Origin: Pseudomonadota bacterium
Lineage (GTDB): Bacteria; Pseudomonadota; Gammaproteobacteria; Steroidobacterales; GCA-2729495
Reading direction: 5' to 3'
NCBI GenBank assembly: GCA_963204745.1
Contig: CAUJHF010000017.1
Coordinates: 62,001-126,000 of the forward strand
Length of the DNA: 64,000 bases
Part shown: piece by piece, positions 1-9,753 of the stretch
Position numbering within the stretch: the first letter of the stretch is position 1
Layout of the letters: every line of letters begins with the position of its first letter
Translations under genes and position numbers: made by a program
The notes under the pieces: model-generated
Seen by the model: the letters and a program-made list of their open reading frames with translations, nothing else
Database searches by the model: none
Told to the model about the DNA's origin: nothing

Positions 1-515
1 CATTCGACCTGCTGGTTCTCAAGTACCAACAGAAGATCGTCAAGCTCGTGATGCGTTTTGTGCGTGACCCGACCGATGCGCTGGATGTTTCCCAGGAAGC
101 CTTCATCAAGGCTTACCGGGCCTTGCCTTCGTTCCGTGGTGACAGCGCCTTTTATACGTGGTTGTATCGAATTGCCATCAACGCTGCAAAGAACCATCTT
201 GCCGCAGTCAAGCGCAGGCCACCCGAACAGGAGCTCGACAGCCAGGATCCGGATTACTACGCAGGCGATGCCCGTTTGCGTGACGAAGAATCGCCGGAGG
301 GGCTCGTCATGCAGGAGCAGTTGCGGCAGACCATCGCGCGGGCGATTGCCGGTCTGCCGGACGAACTGCGGACAGCGATCGTACTTCGGGAGATCGAAGG
401 TTTGAGTTACGAAGAAATTGCACAGGCGATGGATTGTCCGGTCGGTACGGTTCGTTCACGGATATTTCGTGCGCGCGAAGCGATCGATGCCTGCATCCGG
501 CCACTGGTCAACTGA
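1..515 (+). CDS. rpoE: RNA polymerase sigma-E factor (RpoE/AlgU), 5' end truncated by window edge
   Basis: ECF sigma motifs (DPTDALDVSQEAFIKAYRALPSFRGDSAFYTWLYRIAINAAKNHL; ELRTAIVLREIEGLSYEEIAQAMDCPVGTVRSRIFRAREAI); followed by rseA/rseB; frame open to window start. Confidence 0.95.
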   Translation, partial: FDLLVLKYQQKIVKLVMRFVRDPTDALDVSQEAFIKAYRALPSFRGDSAFYTWLYRIAINAAKNHLAAVKRRPPEQELDSQDPDYYAGDARLRDEESPEGLVMQEQLRQTIARAIAGLPDELRTAIVLREIEGLSYEEIAQAMDCPVGTVRSRIFRAREAIDACIRPLVN

Positions 516-516
516 G

Positions 517-1143
517 ATGAGCAAGGTACCCGATGCCATGCCGGATATCGTTGCTGAACAGTTGTCGGCGTGGCTCGATGATGAATTGCCTGGCGCTGAG
601 CTCAGGCTGCTCACAGCCCGGCTTGCCCAAAACCCCGAGCAGCGCAGCCGATTGGGACGATATGGGCTGATAGGTGCCGCGCTGCGCAGTAGTGGGCATC
701 CCGCAGCAGGTGCACAGCAGCTGAGTGATCGGGTGCGTTGCGCGCTGGAAGCTGATTTGCCGATCGCTGCGGGCAGCCGGCCTGGAACGATTGCCCCCGA
801 TCGCCGCTGGCAGGACAATATCGTCCCTTTTGCCGCTGCAGCAACTGTGTTGCTGACCCTCTTCGTGATGGCGACTCTCAGGAGTCCGGAACCCGCACCA
901 GTCGTGACAATGCAGGCGAACAGGGTCGGCATGTTCATGCCGGCAGCTGCAACTTCAGGACGTTATCGTCAGCCGCAGTTTGCGGACCGGACGCCGCTGT
1001 CGCGGCAGCGTCTGACCAATTATCTGGTCTGGCATGGTGAATATACCGGCGCAATTGCGGTGCAGGCGGCGGAGTCGCGCATCGTCAACGACCGTGGCTA
1101 CGCAGCCGCCGTGCGTACACGCTTCGAGTATCCGGCGAAATGA
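517..1143 (+). CDS. rseA: Anti-sigma-E factor RseA/MucA
   Basis: N-terminal LSAWLDDELPGAELRLL...RYGLIGAALR plus a central TM segment; position between rpoE and rseB; ATG at 517 chosen over the ORF-track start. Confidence 0.88.
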   Translation: MSKVPDAMPDIVAEQLSAWLDDELPGAELRLLTARLAQNPEQRSRLGRYGLIGAALRSSGHPAAGAQQLSDRVRCALEADLPIAAGSRPGTIAPDRRWQDNIVPFAAAATVLLTLFVMATLRSPEPAPVVTMQANRVGMFMPAAATSGRYRQPQFADRTPLSRQRLTNYLVWHGEYTGAIAVQAAESRIVNDRGYAAAVRTRFEYPAK

Positions 1144-2186
1144 GTCGTTTGCTGGTCGATACGCGACGGGCCTTGTTTTGTGCTGTTTGCGGTCTGGCGT
1201 GCGTACTCGGTTTTCCCGCATGGGCTGACGGCGAACCGCAGAGCTGGCTGGGGCGCATGGAGCACGCACTCGGCAGCCTCAACTATGAAGGCACGCTGGT
1301 ACAGATGCATGGCGACGAGGCTTCGATCATGCATATCGTTCACCGTGTCGATGGTGGCCGAAGTGCCGAGCGTATTACGGCGATGGACGAGGTCGGTCGC
1401 GAGATCATTCGCCGGGGCGAGGACGTTACCTGCATTTTTCCTGACCAGCGCACGGTGATCGTCGGCCGGCGCACCAATGGCGAGAACGGGACCAGTCTCC
1501 TGCAGCAGCAGTTTCCGAACGATATCCGCTTCGACAGCAATTACTACCGGCTTGCGATTGCGAGTGGCGGTCGGCTGGTCGGGCGGCTGACGTGGATGGT
1601 CACGGTCAAGCCGATGGACCAGTATCGTTATGGTTATCGGCTCTGGCTTGATCGCGGTACCGCCATGCCACTGAAGGTGCAGATTTCCGACGAGGACGAT
1701 TCTGTGGTCGAACAGCTGCTGTTCTCGGAAATTTCGCTGCCGGAGCAGATTCCTGCCGAGGCCCTGAAACCGTCCGTCAGCACCGATGGATTTACATGGC
1801 GTCGTTCAGATACGGCAGCGTCGCCGGTATCGGCTGGTCCGGTGAGCGCAGTCCAGCCGGCCTGGCGGGCCGTGTCGCTGCCGCCGGGCTTCCGGTTGCG
1901 TACCGCCCGTTCAAGGCAGGTCGAGGGTGGCAGTGCGCCGATGGAACACCTCGTCTACACGGATGGTATCGCCAGTGTGTCGGTGTTCATCGAGGCTGGT
2001 GTGGCCACCGCAGAGCAGGGGGAAGGGGTGTCACGCATGGGTGCAGCGAATGCCTATACGGCAGTGACCGGGGGCTACCTCGTGACGGCTGTCGGTGAGG
2101 TTCCGGCGCGTACGGCAGAAATGATTGCCAGATCGCTGCGGCAGGGGACCGGGACCGCCCCGGTAGCCAAAGACCTGCGCCAATAA
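1140..2186 (+). CDS. rseB: Sigma-E regulatory protein MucB/RseB
   Basis: Signal peptide, SLNYEGTLVQMHGDEASIMHIVHRVDGG.. typical of MucB/RseB; overlaps rseA by 4 bp. Confidence 0.92.
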   Translation: MSRLLVDTRRALFCAVCGLACVLGFPAWADGEPQSWLGRMEHALGSLNYEGTLVQMHGDEASIMHIVHRVDGGRSAERITAMDEVGREIIRRGEDVTCIFPDQRTVIVGRRTNGENGTSLLQQQFPNDIRFDSNYYRLAIASGGRLVGRLTWMVTVKPMDQYRYGYRLWLDRGTAMPLKVQISDEDDSVVEQLLFSEISLPEQIPAEALKPSVSTDGFTWRRSDTAASPVSAGPVSAVQPAWRAVSLPPGFRLRTARSRQVEGGSAPMEHLVYTDGIASVSVFIEAGVATAEQGEGVSRMGAANAYTAVTGGYLVTAVGEVPARTAEMIARSLRQGTGTAPVAKDLRQ

Positions 2187-2189
2187 GCC

Positions 2190-2423
2190 GTGCTCGAGTT
2201 GAGCTTGTACAGCCGTGACGGCTGCCATCTCTGTGAGTTCATGCTGGAGGAGCTTGAGCGCCTGTACGGCACCCGGGTTTGTGTCAAGGTACTCGATGTG
2301 GACAGTCGGGATGACTGGCGACAGTTGTATGGACTGAAGGTGCCGGTACTGAGCCATATGGACCGGGTTATCTGTTATGGCCGGCTTGACCGGGCTGCGT
2401 TACACGCGGTGCTGAGCGGATAG
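2190..2423 (+). CDS. Glutaredoxin-like family protein
   Basis: LYSRDGCHLCEFMLEEL with a CxxC motif, 77 aa, typical of the DUF836-type glutaredoxin-like family. Confidence 0.85.
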   Translation: MLELSLYSRDGCHLCEFMLEELERLYGTRVCVKVLDVDSRDDWRQLYGLKVPVLSHMDRVICYGRLDRAALHAVLSG

Positions 2424-2468
2424 ATCTGCGTTTCCCAACTGTCTTTGCAGCGGGTGTTCGCACCCGCC

Positions 2469-3275
2469 ATGTTAGGCTATGCGCTCTTTTGGAACGGGTC
2501 GGCGGTAGACGTGGATTTTGCACTAGTACTGGTATGTGCGACTGCCGTGACCGGCGTCATCTGGGTCCTCGATGCAGTCTGGCTTCGGCGCCGGCGACTC
2601 GCCCGTTCACCCGAGGCAAAAGAGTCCCTGCTGGTCGAGTACTCCCGTTCCTTCTTTCCGGTTCTGGTCGTGGTGCTGGTCGTCCGGTCTTTCCTGTTTG
2701 AACCGTTCCGGATTCCATCAAGTTCCATGATGCCGACCCTGCTGGTCGGCGATTTTATCTTCGTCAACAAGTTCGCCTATGGGCTGCGGTTGCCGGTACT
2801 GAACAGCAAGATTCTGGATCTCGGTGCACCTCAACGCGGCGATGTCGTGGTATTCCGCCTGCCTTCCGACCCTTCCACGAACTACATCAAGCGCCTGGTC
2901 GGCCTGCCGGGCGATTCGGTGACCTATCTGCAGGGTCAGGTATTCATCAATGGCCAGCCGGTACCGGTCAGCGTCGTCGGTCCCTATCAGGGCGGCGACC
3001 AGGATGACTCGCTGCTGGGCGAGGAGAAGCTCGGTATGGTCGATCACCACGTGCTTTGGATGCCCGGCAGGGGCAGCCGGGAAGGGACGTTTATCGTTCC
3101 GCCAGGTCACTATTTCATGATGGGCGACAACCGGGACAACAGCCGCGACAGTCGCTATGAAGGTGTAGGCATGATCCCTGACGCCAATATCGCCGGCCAC
3201 GCCGTGCGTATCTGGATGAACTGGGATTTTTCGCACATGCCGCGCTGGCAGCGTATAGGACAATCGATCCACTGA
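2469..3275 (+). CDS. lepB: Signal peptidase I
   Basis: PSSSMMPTLLVGDFIFVNKFAYGLR (Ser) and RGDVVVFRLPSDPSTNYIKRLVGLPGD (Lys), GDNRDNSRDSR; ATG at 2469 likely. Confidence 0.96.
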   Translation: MLGYALFWNGSAVDVDFALVLVCATAVTGVIWVLDAVWLRRRRLARSPEAKESLLVEYSRSFFPVLVVVLVVRSFLFEPFRIPSSSMMPTLLVGDFIFVNKFAYGLRLPVLNSKILDLGAPQRGDVVVFRLPSDPSTNYIKRLVGLPGDSVTYLQGQVFINGQPVPVSVVGPYQGGDQDDSLLGEEKLGMVDHHVLWMPGRGSREGTFIVPPGHYFMMGDNRDNSRDSRYEGVGMIPDANIAGHAVRIWMNWDFSHMPRWQRIGQSIH

Positions 3276-3305
3276 GCGCTTGTACGTACCGGTTAATCAA
3301 AGGGG

Positions 3306-3677
3306 ATGGACATGAAACACCGCCAGCAGGGAATGACTGCCATCGGCTTTATCGTTATTGCGACTCTGGTTGCCATGATCGGTTACGGCGCCATACGGCT
3401 GATACCTGTCTATCTGACGCAGATGAAGCTCGTCAAGCTGATGAAAGACCTCCAGGATGAGTACGATGGTGCGGGTCCAACGCCGACGAGGCTGATGACC
3501 GAAATCGGCAAGCGGCTCGATATCGATGCCGTCGATTATCCAAAGCGCCAGGATTTCGTGATCAGCAAGACCGATGACGGCTTTAGTGTCGTAATCGACT
3601 ATGAGGATGAAGTGCCATATCTGGGCAACCTGTACCTGACCGCCAAGTTCCGCAACAGCGTCGAGATCAGCAGATGA
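3306..3677 (+). CDS. DUF4845 membrane protein
   Basis: Small single-TM protein between lepB and rnc, the usual DUF4845 position. Confidence 0.8.
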   Translation: MDMKHRQQGMTAIGFIVIATLVAMIGYGAIRLIPVYLTQMKLVKLMKDLQDEYDGAGPTPTRLMTEIGKRLDIDAVDYPKRQDFVISKTDDGFSVVIDYEDEVPYLGNLYLTAKFRNSVEISR

Positions 3678-4354
3678 AGCAACCGGCCGACTGGGCCAAA
3701 GGCACACTCGGCTACCCGTTTCAGGATGTGCGCCTGCTCGGTCTGGCGCTGACTCATCGCAGCGCTTCGGCGGCGCACAATGAGCGCCTTGAATTTCTCG
3801 GCGATGCTGTGCTTGGCATGGTGGCGGCAGAAGTGCTCTACGCCACATACCCGACTGCGGATGAAGGTACGTTGAGCAGGCTTCGTGCCCGGCTGGTACG
3901 ACGCGAAACGCTGGAGGAAGTAGCTCGCAGCGTTGATCTCGGGCGGCACCTGCAGCTGGGCAGTGGTGAAACGCGTTCGGGTGGTCACCAGCGTGGTTCG
4001 ATACTGGCAAATGCCCTGGAGGCCGTTATCGGTGCCGTGTTTCTCGATGGTGGCATGACGCCAGCCCGCGAGCTGGTGGTGCGGCTTCTCTCCAGCCACC
4101 TTGCGGGGCTTGCAGTGGATGAGGACCTGCGCGATCCAAAAACCCGCCTGCAGGAATTCCTGCAGGGCCAGGGTCAGGCGCTGCCGGTCTATACGGTCGA
4201 GCAGGTCAGCGGCTCGGCACACGATCAGCTGTTTGAGGTGGTCTGCCGGCTTGAGGCGCTGGGTCTTTCGGTGCGCGGCAAGGGTTCGAGCCGCAGGATC
4301 GCCGAGCAGCAGGCAGCCGAGCGGGCTTTGCGTGAGGCAGATCGGCATGGCTGA
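3674..4354 (+). CDS. rnc: Ribonuclease III
   Basis: NERLEFLGDAVLGMVAAE signature and C-terminal dsRBD; overlaps era. Confidence 0.97.
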   Translation: MKQPADWAKGTLGYPFQDVRLLGLALTHRSASAAHNERLEFLGDAVLGMVAAEVLYATYPTADEGTLSRLRARLVRRETLEEVARSVDLGRHLQLGSGETRSGGHQRGSILANALEAVIGAVFLDGGMTPARELVVRLLSSHLAGLAVDEDLRDPKTRLQEFLQGQGQALPVYTVEQVSGSAHDQLFEVVCRLEALGLSVRGKGSSRRIAEQQAAERALREADRHG

Positions 4355-5246
4355 AGGCTTCCGTACCGGTTTCGTCGCTGTGGTCGGGCGTCCGAATGTG
4401 GGCAAGTCCACGCTGGTCAACGCCCTGGTCGGCCGCAAGATCAGCATAGTGACGCCGCGTGCACAGACTACCCGGCATGCGATCCTCGGTGTGCTGACAC
4501 GTGCGGATGCGCAGCTGCTGTTCGTCGATACACCGGGGCTGCATACCCGTCAGCGCAATATGCTCAACAAGGCGATGAACAAGGCGGCGGACAGCGCAAT
4601 TGCCGGTGCTGATCTGGTGATGTTCGTGGTTGAGGCCGGGGTCTGGCGGTCAGCAGATGATTATGTACTCGAGCACGTCCGCAAAGCCGGTATTCCTGCA
4701 CTGCTGGTCGTCAACAAGATGGATTCGGTACGGCCGAAGTCAGCCTTGCTGCCTTACCTCGAGCAATGTGCCGGCAAGGGCGAGTTCTGCGGCATCATTC
4801 CGGTATCTGCTGCGCGCATCGATAACCTCGACCGCTTGACCGATCTGGCGGTGTCATTCCTGCCTGTCGGGCCGCCGCTGTACCCGCTGGATGCCAGCAC
4901 CAATCGCAGCATGGAGTTCCGCATCGCCGAGATGGTCCGGGAAAAGCTGCTGCTCGCACTTCGCCAGGAGGTCCCCTACGGACTGGCCGTTGAGGTGCTC
5001 ATGCTGGAACAGAAGCCAGGCGTGGTTCTCGCCGACGTCGCGATCTGGGCCGACCGGGATTCCCACAAGGGCATCGTGGTTGGCAAGGGCGGTGCGACGA
5101 TCAAGGAAGTGGGTACCGCGGCGAGGCTCGAGCTTGAGGCAATTTTTGACAGCAAGTTTTATCTGGAGACCCACGTCAAGGTAAAGAGTAACTGGGCAGA
5201 CAGTGCCCGGGCCTTGCAACAGTTCGGTTTTGAGACGGAAGCGTGA
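4347..5246 (+). CDS. era: GTPase Era
   Basis: GRPNVGKSTLVNALVG, DTPGLH, NKMD, C-terminal KH domain; ATG at 4347. Confidence 0.97.
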   Translation: MAEGFRTGFVAVVGRPNVGKSTLVNALVGRKISIVTPRAQTTRHAILGVLTRADAQLLFVDTPGLHTRQRNMLNKAMNKAADSAIAGADLVMFVVEAGVWRSADDYVLEHVRKAGIPALLVVNKMDSVRPKSALLPYLEQCAGKGEFCGIIPVSAARIDNLDRLTDLAVSFLPVGPPLYPLDASTNRSMEFRIAEMVREKLLLALRQEVPYGLAVEVLMLEQKPGVVLADVAIWADRDSHKGIVVGKGGATIKEVGTAARLELEAIFDSKFYLETHVKVKSNWADSARALQQFGFETEA

Positions 5247-5980
5247 GCGCTGCGACAGCCGAGTTTGAAGCGGCCTTCATCCTGCATGCGAGGCCGTACC
5301 AGGAAACCAGCCAGATCCTCGAAGTGCTGGCCAATGAACATGGCCGCGTGGGTATAGTGGCCCGCGGTGCCCGCCGGCCGGCTTCGCGCTGGCGCAGCGT
5401 GTTGCAGCCCTTTCAGGCCGTACGACTGTCCTGGGGCGGCAGGGGCTCGCTGCAGACGCTGCGTGCTGCCGAGGCAACGTCACCGGAGGCAGCGCTGCAG
5501 GGCATGGCGCTGATGGGCGCGTACTACCTGAATGAGCTGATCCTCAATTTTATCCGGCGTGGCGATCCGCATCCCGGGCTGTTCATGGCCTATGCACAGG
5601 CGCTCGATGAACTGCGTCTGGGTGGTGATCCAGAGCCGGCCTTGCGTCGCTTCGAACTGGGTCTCCTGGCCGAAGTCGGTTACGGCCTCAATCTTGACCA
5701 CGACGTACTCAATGATGTCGCGCTGGATCCGCAGCGTACCTATGAGTACCGCATCGAGCATGGCCCGGTACCTGCGGAAGCCGGGCAGGGGGTCCTGGTT
5801 TTGTCCGGCCTCACGCTGCTGGCCATCAGCCGAGGTGAGCTGAGCGATCCCGGTGTACTGCAGTCAGCCAAGCGCCTGTTGCGCGGAGTTCTCGCGCACT
5901 ATCTGGACGGGCGCACGCTGCGCACCCGTCAGGTGCTGGCTTCAATGCGCCGCACCCCGGTGGCACCGCAGCCGTCATGA
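5243..5980 (+). CDS. recO: DNA repair protein RecO
   Basis: [37 protein letters not shown]; operon position. Confidence 0.95.
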   Translation: MSAATAEFEAAFILHARPYQETSQILEVLANEHGRVGIVARGARRPASRWRSVLQPFQAVRLSWGGRGSLQTLRAAEATSPEAALQGMALMGAYYLNELILNFIRRGDPHPGLFMAYAQALDELRLGGDPEPALRRFELGLLAEVGYGLNLDHDVLNDVALDPQRTYEYRIEHGPVPAEAGQGVLVLSGLTLLAISRGELSDPGVLQSAKRLLRGVLAHYLDGRTLRTRQVLASMRRTPVAPQPS

Positions 5981-6726
5981 GCATGAGCCCGTCTGCCGCG
6001 ATGCTTCTTGGTGTCAATGTCGATCACGTCGCGACTCTGCGCCAGGCGCGGGGTACGTCTTACCCCGATCCCTGTCAGGCAGCACTGATGGCCGAGCAGG
6101 CCGGTGCCGACAGCATTACCGTCCATCTTCGCGAGGATCGCCGGCATATCCAGGATGCCGACCTTGAGATTCTGCAGGCGCAGCTGAAGACACACATGAA
6201 CCTGGAGCTGGCAGTCTCGGAGGAGATCATTGCGATCGCCTGTCGCATCCATCCCTCGGACTGCTGTCTGGTTCCGGAGCGGCGCGCCGAGTTGACCACC
6301 GAGGGCGGCCTGGATGTGATCACGCATTTCGACGCCGTGGCGGCTGCGTGCAGGCGCTTTGCGGGGGAAGGGATCCGGGCCGGATTGTTTATCGATCCGG
6401 ATCTGCGGCAAATCGAGGCGGCAGCGAGCAGCGGTGCGCCGGTTGTCGAGTTGCACACCGGCGTCTATTCCGGGCTGCCGGAAGGTGCGCAGCGCGAAAA
6501 GGAGCTGCGACGGCTGCGTGAAGCAGCCCGCGCCGCCATTTCGGCCGGGCTCGAGGTCCACGCAGGGCATGGGCTCAACTATCACAATGTCGGGCCAGTT
6601 GCGGCGATACCGGAAATAACCGAACTCAATATCGGTCATGCAATCGTTGCCGAGGCGCTGTACTCCGGTATGCCGGCAGCGGTCGCGGAAATGAAGCGGC
6701 TGATCGGGCTGGCCCGGAAGCCATGA
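5977..6726 (+). CDS. pdxJ: Pyridoxine 5'-phosphate synthase
   Basis: [47 protein letters not shown]. Confidence 0.97.
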   Translation: MSMSPSAAMLLGVNVDHVATLRQARGTSYPDPCQAALMAEQAGADSITVHLREDRRHIQDADLEILQAQLKTHMNLELAVSEEIIAIACRIHPSDCCLVPERRAELTTEGGLDVITHFDAVAAACRRFAGEGIRAGLFIDPDLRQIEAAASSGAPVVELHTGVYSGLPEGAQREKELRRLREAARAAISAGLEVHAGHGLNYHNVGPVAAIPEITELNIGHAIVAEALYSGMPAAVAEMKRLIGLARKP

Positions 6727-7103
6727 TTTTCGGTATCGGTACCGATATTCTGCGGATTGAACGGATTGCGGCCGCGCATGCCCGGTTTGGCGAGCGATTC
6801 GCGCAACGTATCCTGATGCCGGAGGAGCTGCCCGGTTTCGGCAGCAGCGGCAATCCGGTTCGTTATCTGGCCATGCGATTCGCGGCCAAGGAGGCGATCG
6901 TCAAGGCCATGGGTACCGGTTTTTCCAGCGGCATGTGGTTGCGTGATGCAGGCATCGTGCCGGACGCGCGCGGCAAACCGGAGATCGTGTATTCGGTGCG
7001 CGGACTGCAGGTCTGTGCAGAGCTCGGTGTCGGTGATGGCCACGTTACCCTGTCTGATGAGGCAGGCCTGGTTGTCGCGGTCGCCGTACTGATGAAAGCC
7101 TGA
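6723..7103 (+). CDS. acpS: Holo-[acyl-carrier-protein] synthase
   Basis: [29 protein letters not shown]. Confidence 0.96.
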   Translation: MIFGIGTDILRIERIAAAHARFGERFAQRILMPEELPGFGSSGNPVRYLAMRFAAKEAIVKAMGTGFSSGMWLRDAGIVPDARGKPEIVYSVRGLQVCAELGVGDGHVTLSDEAGLVVAVAVLMKA

Positions 7104-7110
7104 GGCGATC

Positions 7111-7920
7111 ATGAAGACGATGGTGTTTGATATCGAGACGGTGCCCGATGTGGAAACCGGCCGGCGCCTGTTCAATCTTGAAGGTTTGCCGGATGCGGAA
7201 GTTGCCAAGGCCATGACCTTTCATCGCCTGCAGGAGACCGGCTCGGATTTTCTGCCGCTGCATCTGCAGCGTGTCGTCGCCATCTCGGTGGTCTGGCGGC
7301 ATCGCGATGGCCTCAAGGTCATGAGCCTCGGCACTGCGGAGAGCAGCGAACAGGAACTGGTCACGCGATTTTTCGAGGCCATCGAGCGACATACTCCGGA
7401 GCTGGTGTCCTGGAACGGCAGTGGATTCGATTTGCCGGTACTGCACTATCGTTCGCTGCTGCACGGTATACAGGCGCCGCGCTACTGGGAAACCGGCGAC
7501 AACGAACAGGCGTTTCGCTACAACAATTATCTGAGTCGCTTTCACTGGCGGCATGTCGATCTGATGGATGTCCTGTCGGCCTTTCAGGGCCGCTCGCGTG
7601 CCAGCCTGAATGACATCGCTACCATGCTCGGGTTGCCGGGCAAGCTGGGATTTTCCGGCGACATGGTCTGGGACCATTATCAGCGCGGTGAAATTGAAGC
7701 GATTCGCAACTATTGCGAGACCGACGTGATGAACACCTGGCTGGTGTATCTCCGTTTCCAGTATCTGCGCGGCCAGCTTGATGCGCAGGCGCTGGCGGAG
7801 GAGCATCTGCGGGTGCATCGCCTGCTCGATGGTGCCGATGCGCCGCACTGGAAGGCCTTCGGCAAAGCCTGGGTGCAGACAGATCCAGCAACTGGCACAC
7901 AGCCGTCTGCCGGGGCCTGA
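7111..7920 (+). CDS. Predicted 3'-5' exonuclease, PolB-like DnaQ fold
   Basis: TMVFDIETVPD (DxE), VSWNGSGFDLPVL, NYCETDVMNTW. Confidence 0.85.
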   Translation: MKTMVFDIETVPDVETGRRLFNLEGLPDAEVAKAMTFHRLQETGSDFLPLHLQRVVAISVVWRHRDGLKVMSLGTAESSEQELVTRFFEAIERHTPELVSWNGSGFDLPVLHYRSLLHGIQAPRYWETGDNEQAFRYNNYLSRFHWRHVDLMDVLSAFQGRSRASLNDIATMLGLPGKLGFSGDMVWDHYQRGEIEAIRNYCETDVMNTWLVYLRFQYLRGQLDAQALAEEHLRVHRLLDGADAPHWKAFGKAWVQTDPATGTQPSAGA

Positions 7921-7927
7921 TCATCCT

Positions 7928-9247
7928 GTGGCCAGCAACTCACCGGCGGAAACCGCTGAAGTCCTGGATCTGACCCTGGAAGGTGCCGGGGTTGTCGCCC
8001 CGCCCGGAGGCAAGCGAGTGCTCGTGCCGGGTGCACTGACTGGTGAGCTGATCAGTTTCAGGCGTCAGCGCCGTCGCCGCAATTTCGACGAGGGTGTGCT
8101 GCTCGAAGTGTTACGTCCTTCGGCGCAGCGTGCGGTGCCGGCTTGCGAATATTTTTCCCGCTGTGGCGGCTGCTCGCTTCAGCATCTGGAACCGGCAGCG
8201 CAGCTGGAGATGAAACAGGCGACCCTGCTGGACAGCCTGCAGCGGATTGGCCGGATTGTGCCGGAACGGATACTGCCGCCGATCAGTGCTTCGGTATGGG
8301 GCTACCGTCGGCGAGCTCGGCTCGCCGTGCGTCACGTTGCGAAGAAAGGCCGGGTGCTGGTCGGTTTTCGTGAGCGCGAGCAGCCGCGCGTCGTCGACAT
8401 GCTGTCCTGTGAAACCATGCATCCGGCCGTGAGCCGGTTGTTGCCGGCGCTGTCGGCGCTCATCGGTGCACTGTCGATCCGCGCGCGCCTGCCGCAGATC
8501 GAAGTAACGGTTGCGGACAATGCGACAGCGCTGGTCCTGCGCGTTCTGGATCCGCCTGCCGCCAGCGACATGGCGTTGCTGCGCGAATTTGCGCTGGCCC
8601 ATGCGCTGAGAATCTACCTGCAGCCCGGGGGGCCAGATTCTGTAGCGCCGCTCGATCCGCTGCAGCCGGAGGAGGATCTCTGCTACGCGATTCCCGGATA
8701 CGGGCTTTCGCTGCGCTTTGGTCCGGCGGACTTCATTCAGGTACACGCGGAAGTCAATCTGCGCATGATTGACCAGGCCATCGCCCTGCTGGCCCCTGCC
8801 GTGACGGACAGGGTGCTAGATCTCTATTGCGGGATAGGCAACTTCACCCTGCCGCTGGCAAAGTGCGCCGCCGAGGTTACCGGCATCGAGGGTGCGAGAC
8901 CGGCGCTGGAGCGTGCCCGGCAGAACGCTGCTGCTGCCGGGCTTGGCAATACCCGTTTCATTGAGGCCGATCTGGGCGGTGCAGGCGTGGAGGGTGCCTG
9001 GACCCGCCAGTCCTTTGACCTGGTGCTGCTGGATCCACCCCGGACGGGTGCGGCCGAGCTGCTGCCGGCGCTGGCCGGGGTCAGCGCCCGGCGCATCGTT
9101 TATGTATCCTGCCATCCGGGGACACTGGCCCGCGACGCAGGACTGCTGGTATCAGCACATGGCTACCGGCTCGAAGCCGCTGGCGCGATGGACATGTTTC
9201 CCCAGACCAGCCATGTTGAATCCATGGCGCTGTTTGTGAAGAACTGA
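7928..9247 (+). CDS. rlmD: 23S rRNA (uracil(1939)-C(5))-methyltransferase RlmD
   Basis: Cluster cysteines CEYFSRCGGCSLQHL, TRAM-like N-terminus, YCGIGNFTLPLA, DPPRTGAAE, YVSCHPGTLARD; GTG at 7928. Confidence 0.93.
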   Translation: MASNSPAETAEVLDLTLEGAGVVAPPGGKRVLVPGALTGELISFRRQRRRRNFDEGVLLEVLRPSAQRAVPACEYFSRCGGCSLQHLEPAAQLEMKQATLLDSLQRIGRIVPERILPPISASVWGYRRRARLAVRHVAKKGRVLVGFREREQPRVVDMLSCETMHPAVSRLLPALSALIGALSIRARLPQIEVTVADNATALVLRVLDPPAASDMALLREFALAHALRIYLQPGGPDSVAPLDPLQPEEDLCYAIPGYGLSLRFGPADFIQVHAEVNLRMIDQAIALLAPAVTDRVLDLYCGIGNFTLPLAKCAAEVTGIEGARPALERARQNAAAAGLGNTRFIEADLGGAGVEGAWTRQSFDLVLLDPPRTGAAELLPALAGVSARRIVYVSCHPGTLARDAGLLVSAHGYRLEAAGAMDMFPQTSHVESMALFVKN

Positions 9248-9252
9248 TACTC

Positions 9253-9753
9253 ATGGCGCACACTGGCAGTTCCACGGTGACGATTGAAATCAGCCTCAGG
9301 CGACAGCGGCTGAGCCTGCGCGAGGTGGGTCGGGTGCTGGCGAAGTATCCGGTGTCCACATCGCGTTACGGACCGGGCGAGCAGAGTGGCAGCCTGTGTA
9401 CACCACGCGGTCGTCACGTGATCCGCGCGATGATTGGTGCGGGGTTGCCTGCCGGCGCAGTATTGAGAGGCCGGCGCCCTACGGGTGAGATCTGCAGTCC
9501 GCTGCTGATCGCGGCACACCCGGAGCGCGACTGGATACTGACACGTATCCTGTGGCTGTCCGGATGCGAGCCCGGACGCAACCGTCTGGGCTCGGCCGAT
9601 ACCATGCGCCGTTACATCTATATCCACGGGACGCCGGACAGCGAAGTCATGGGTGTGCCCTTCTCGCACGGCTGCATCAGAATGCGCAATGCAGATGTGA
9701 TGGAACTGTTTTCTGCCGTGACGGCCGGAACACCGGTCGATATTGTCCCATGA
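9253..9753 (+). CDS. YkuD-family (L,D-transpeptidase fold) protein without signal peptide
   Basis: YIYIHGTPDSEVMGVPFSHGCIRMRN catalytic motif; N-terminus MAHTGSSTVTIEISLRRQRLSL lacks a hydrophobic signal; abuts nagZ. Confidence 0.88.
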   Translation: MAHTGSSTVTIEISLRRQRLSLREVGRVLAKYPVSTSRYGPGEQSGSLCTPRGRHVIRAMIGAGLPAGAVLRGRRPTGEICSPLLIAAHPERDWILTRILWLSGCEPGRNRLGSADTMRRYIYIHGTPDSEVMGVPFSHGCIRMRNADVMELFSAVTAGTPVDIVP

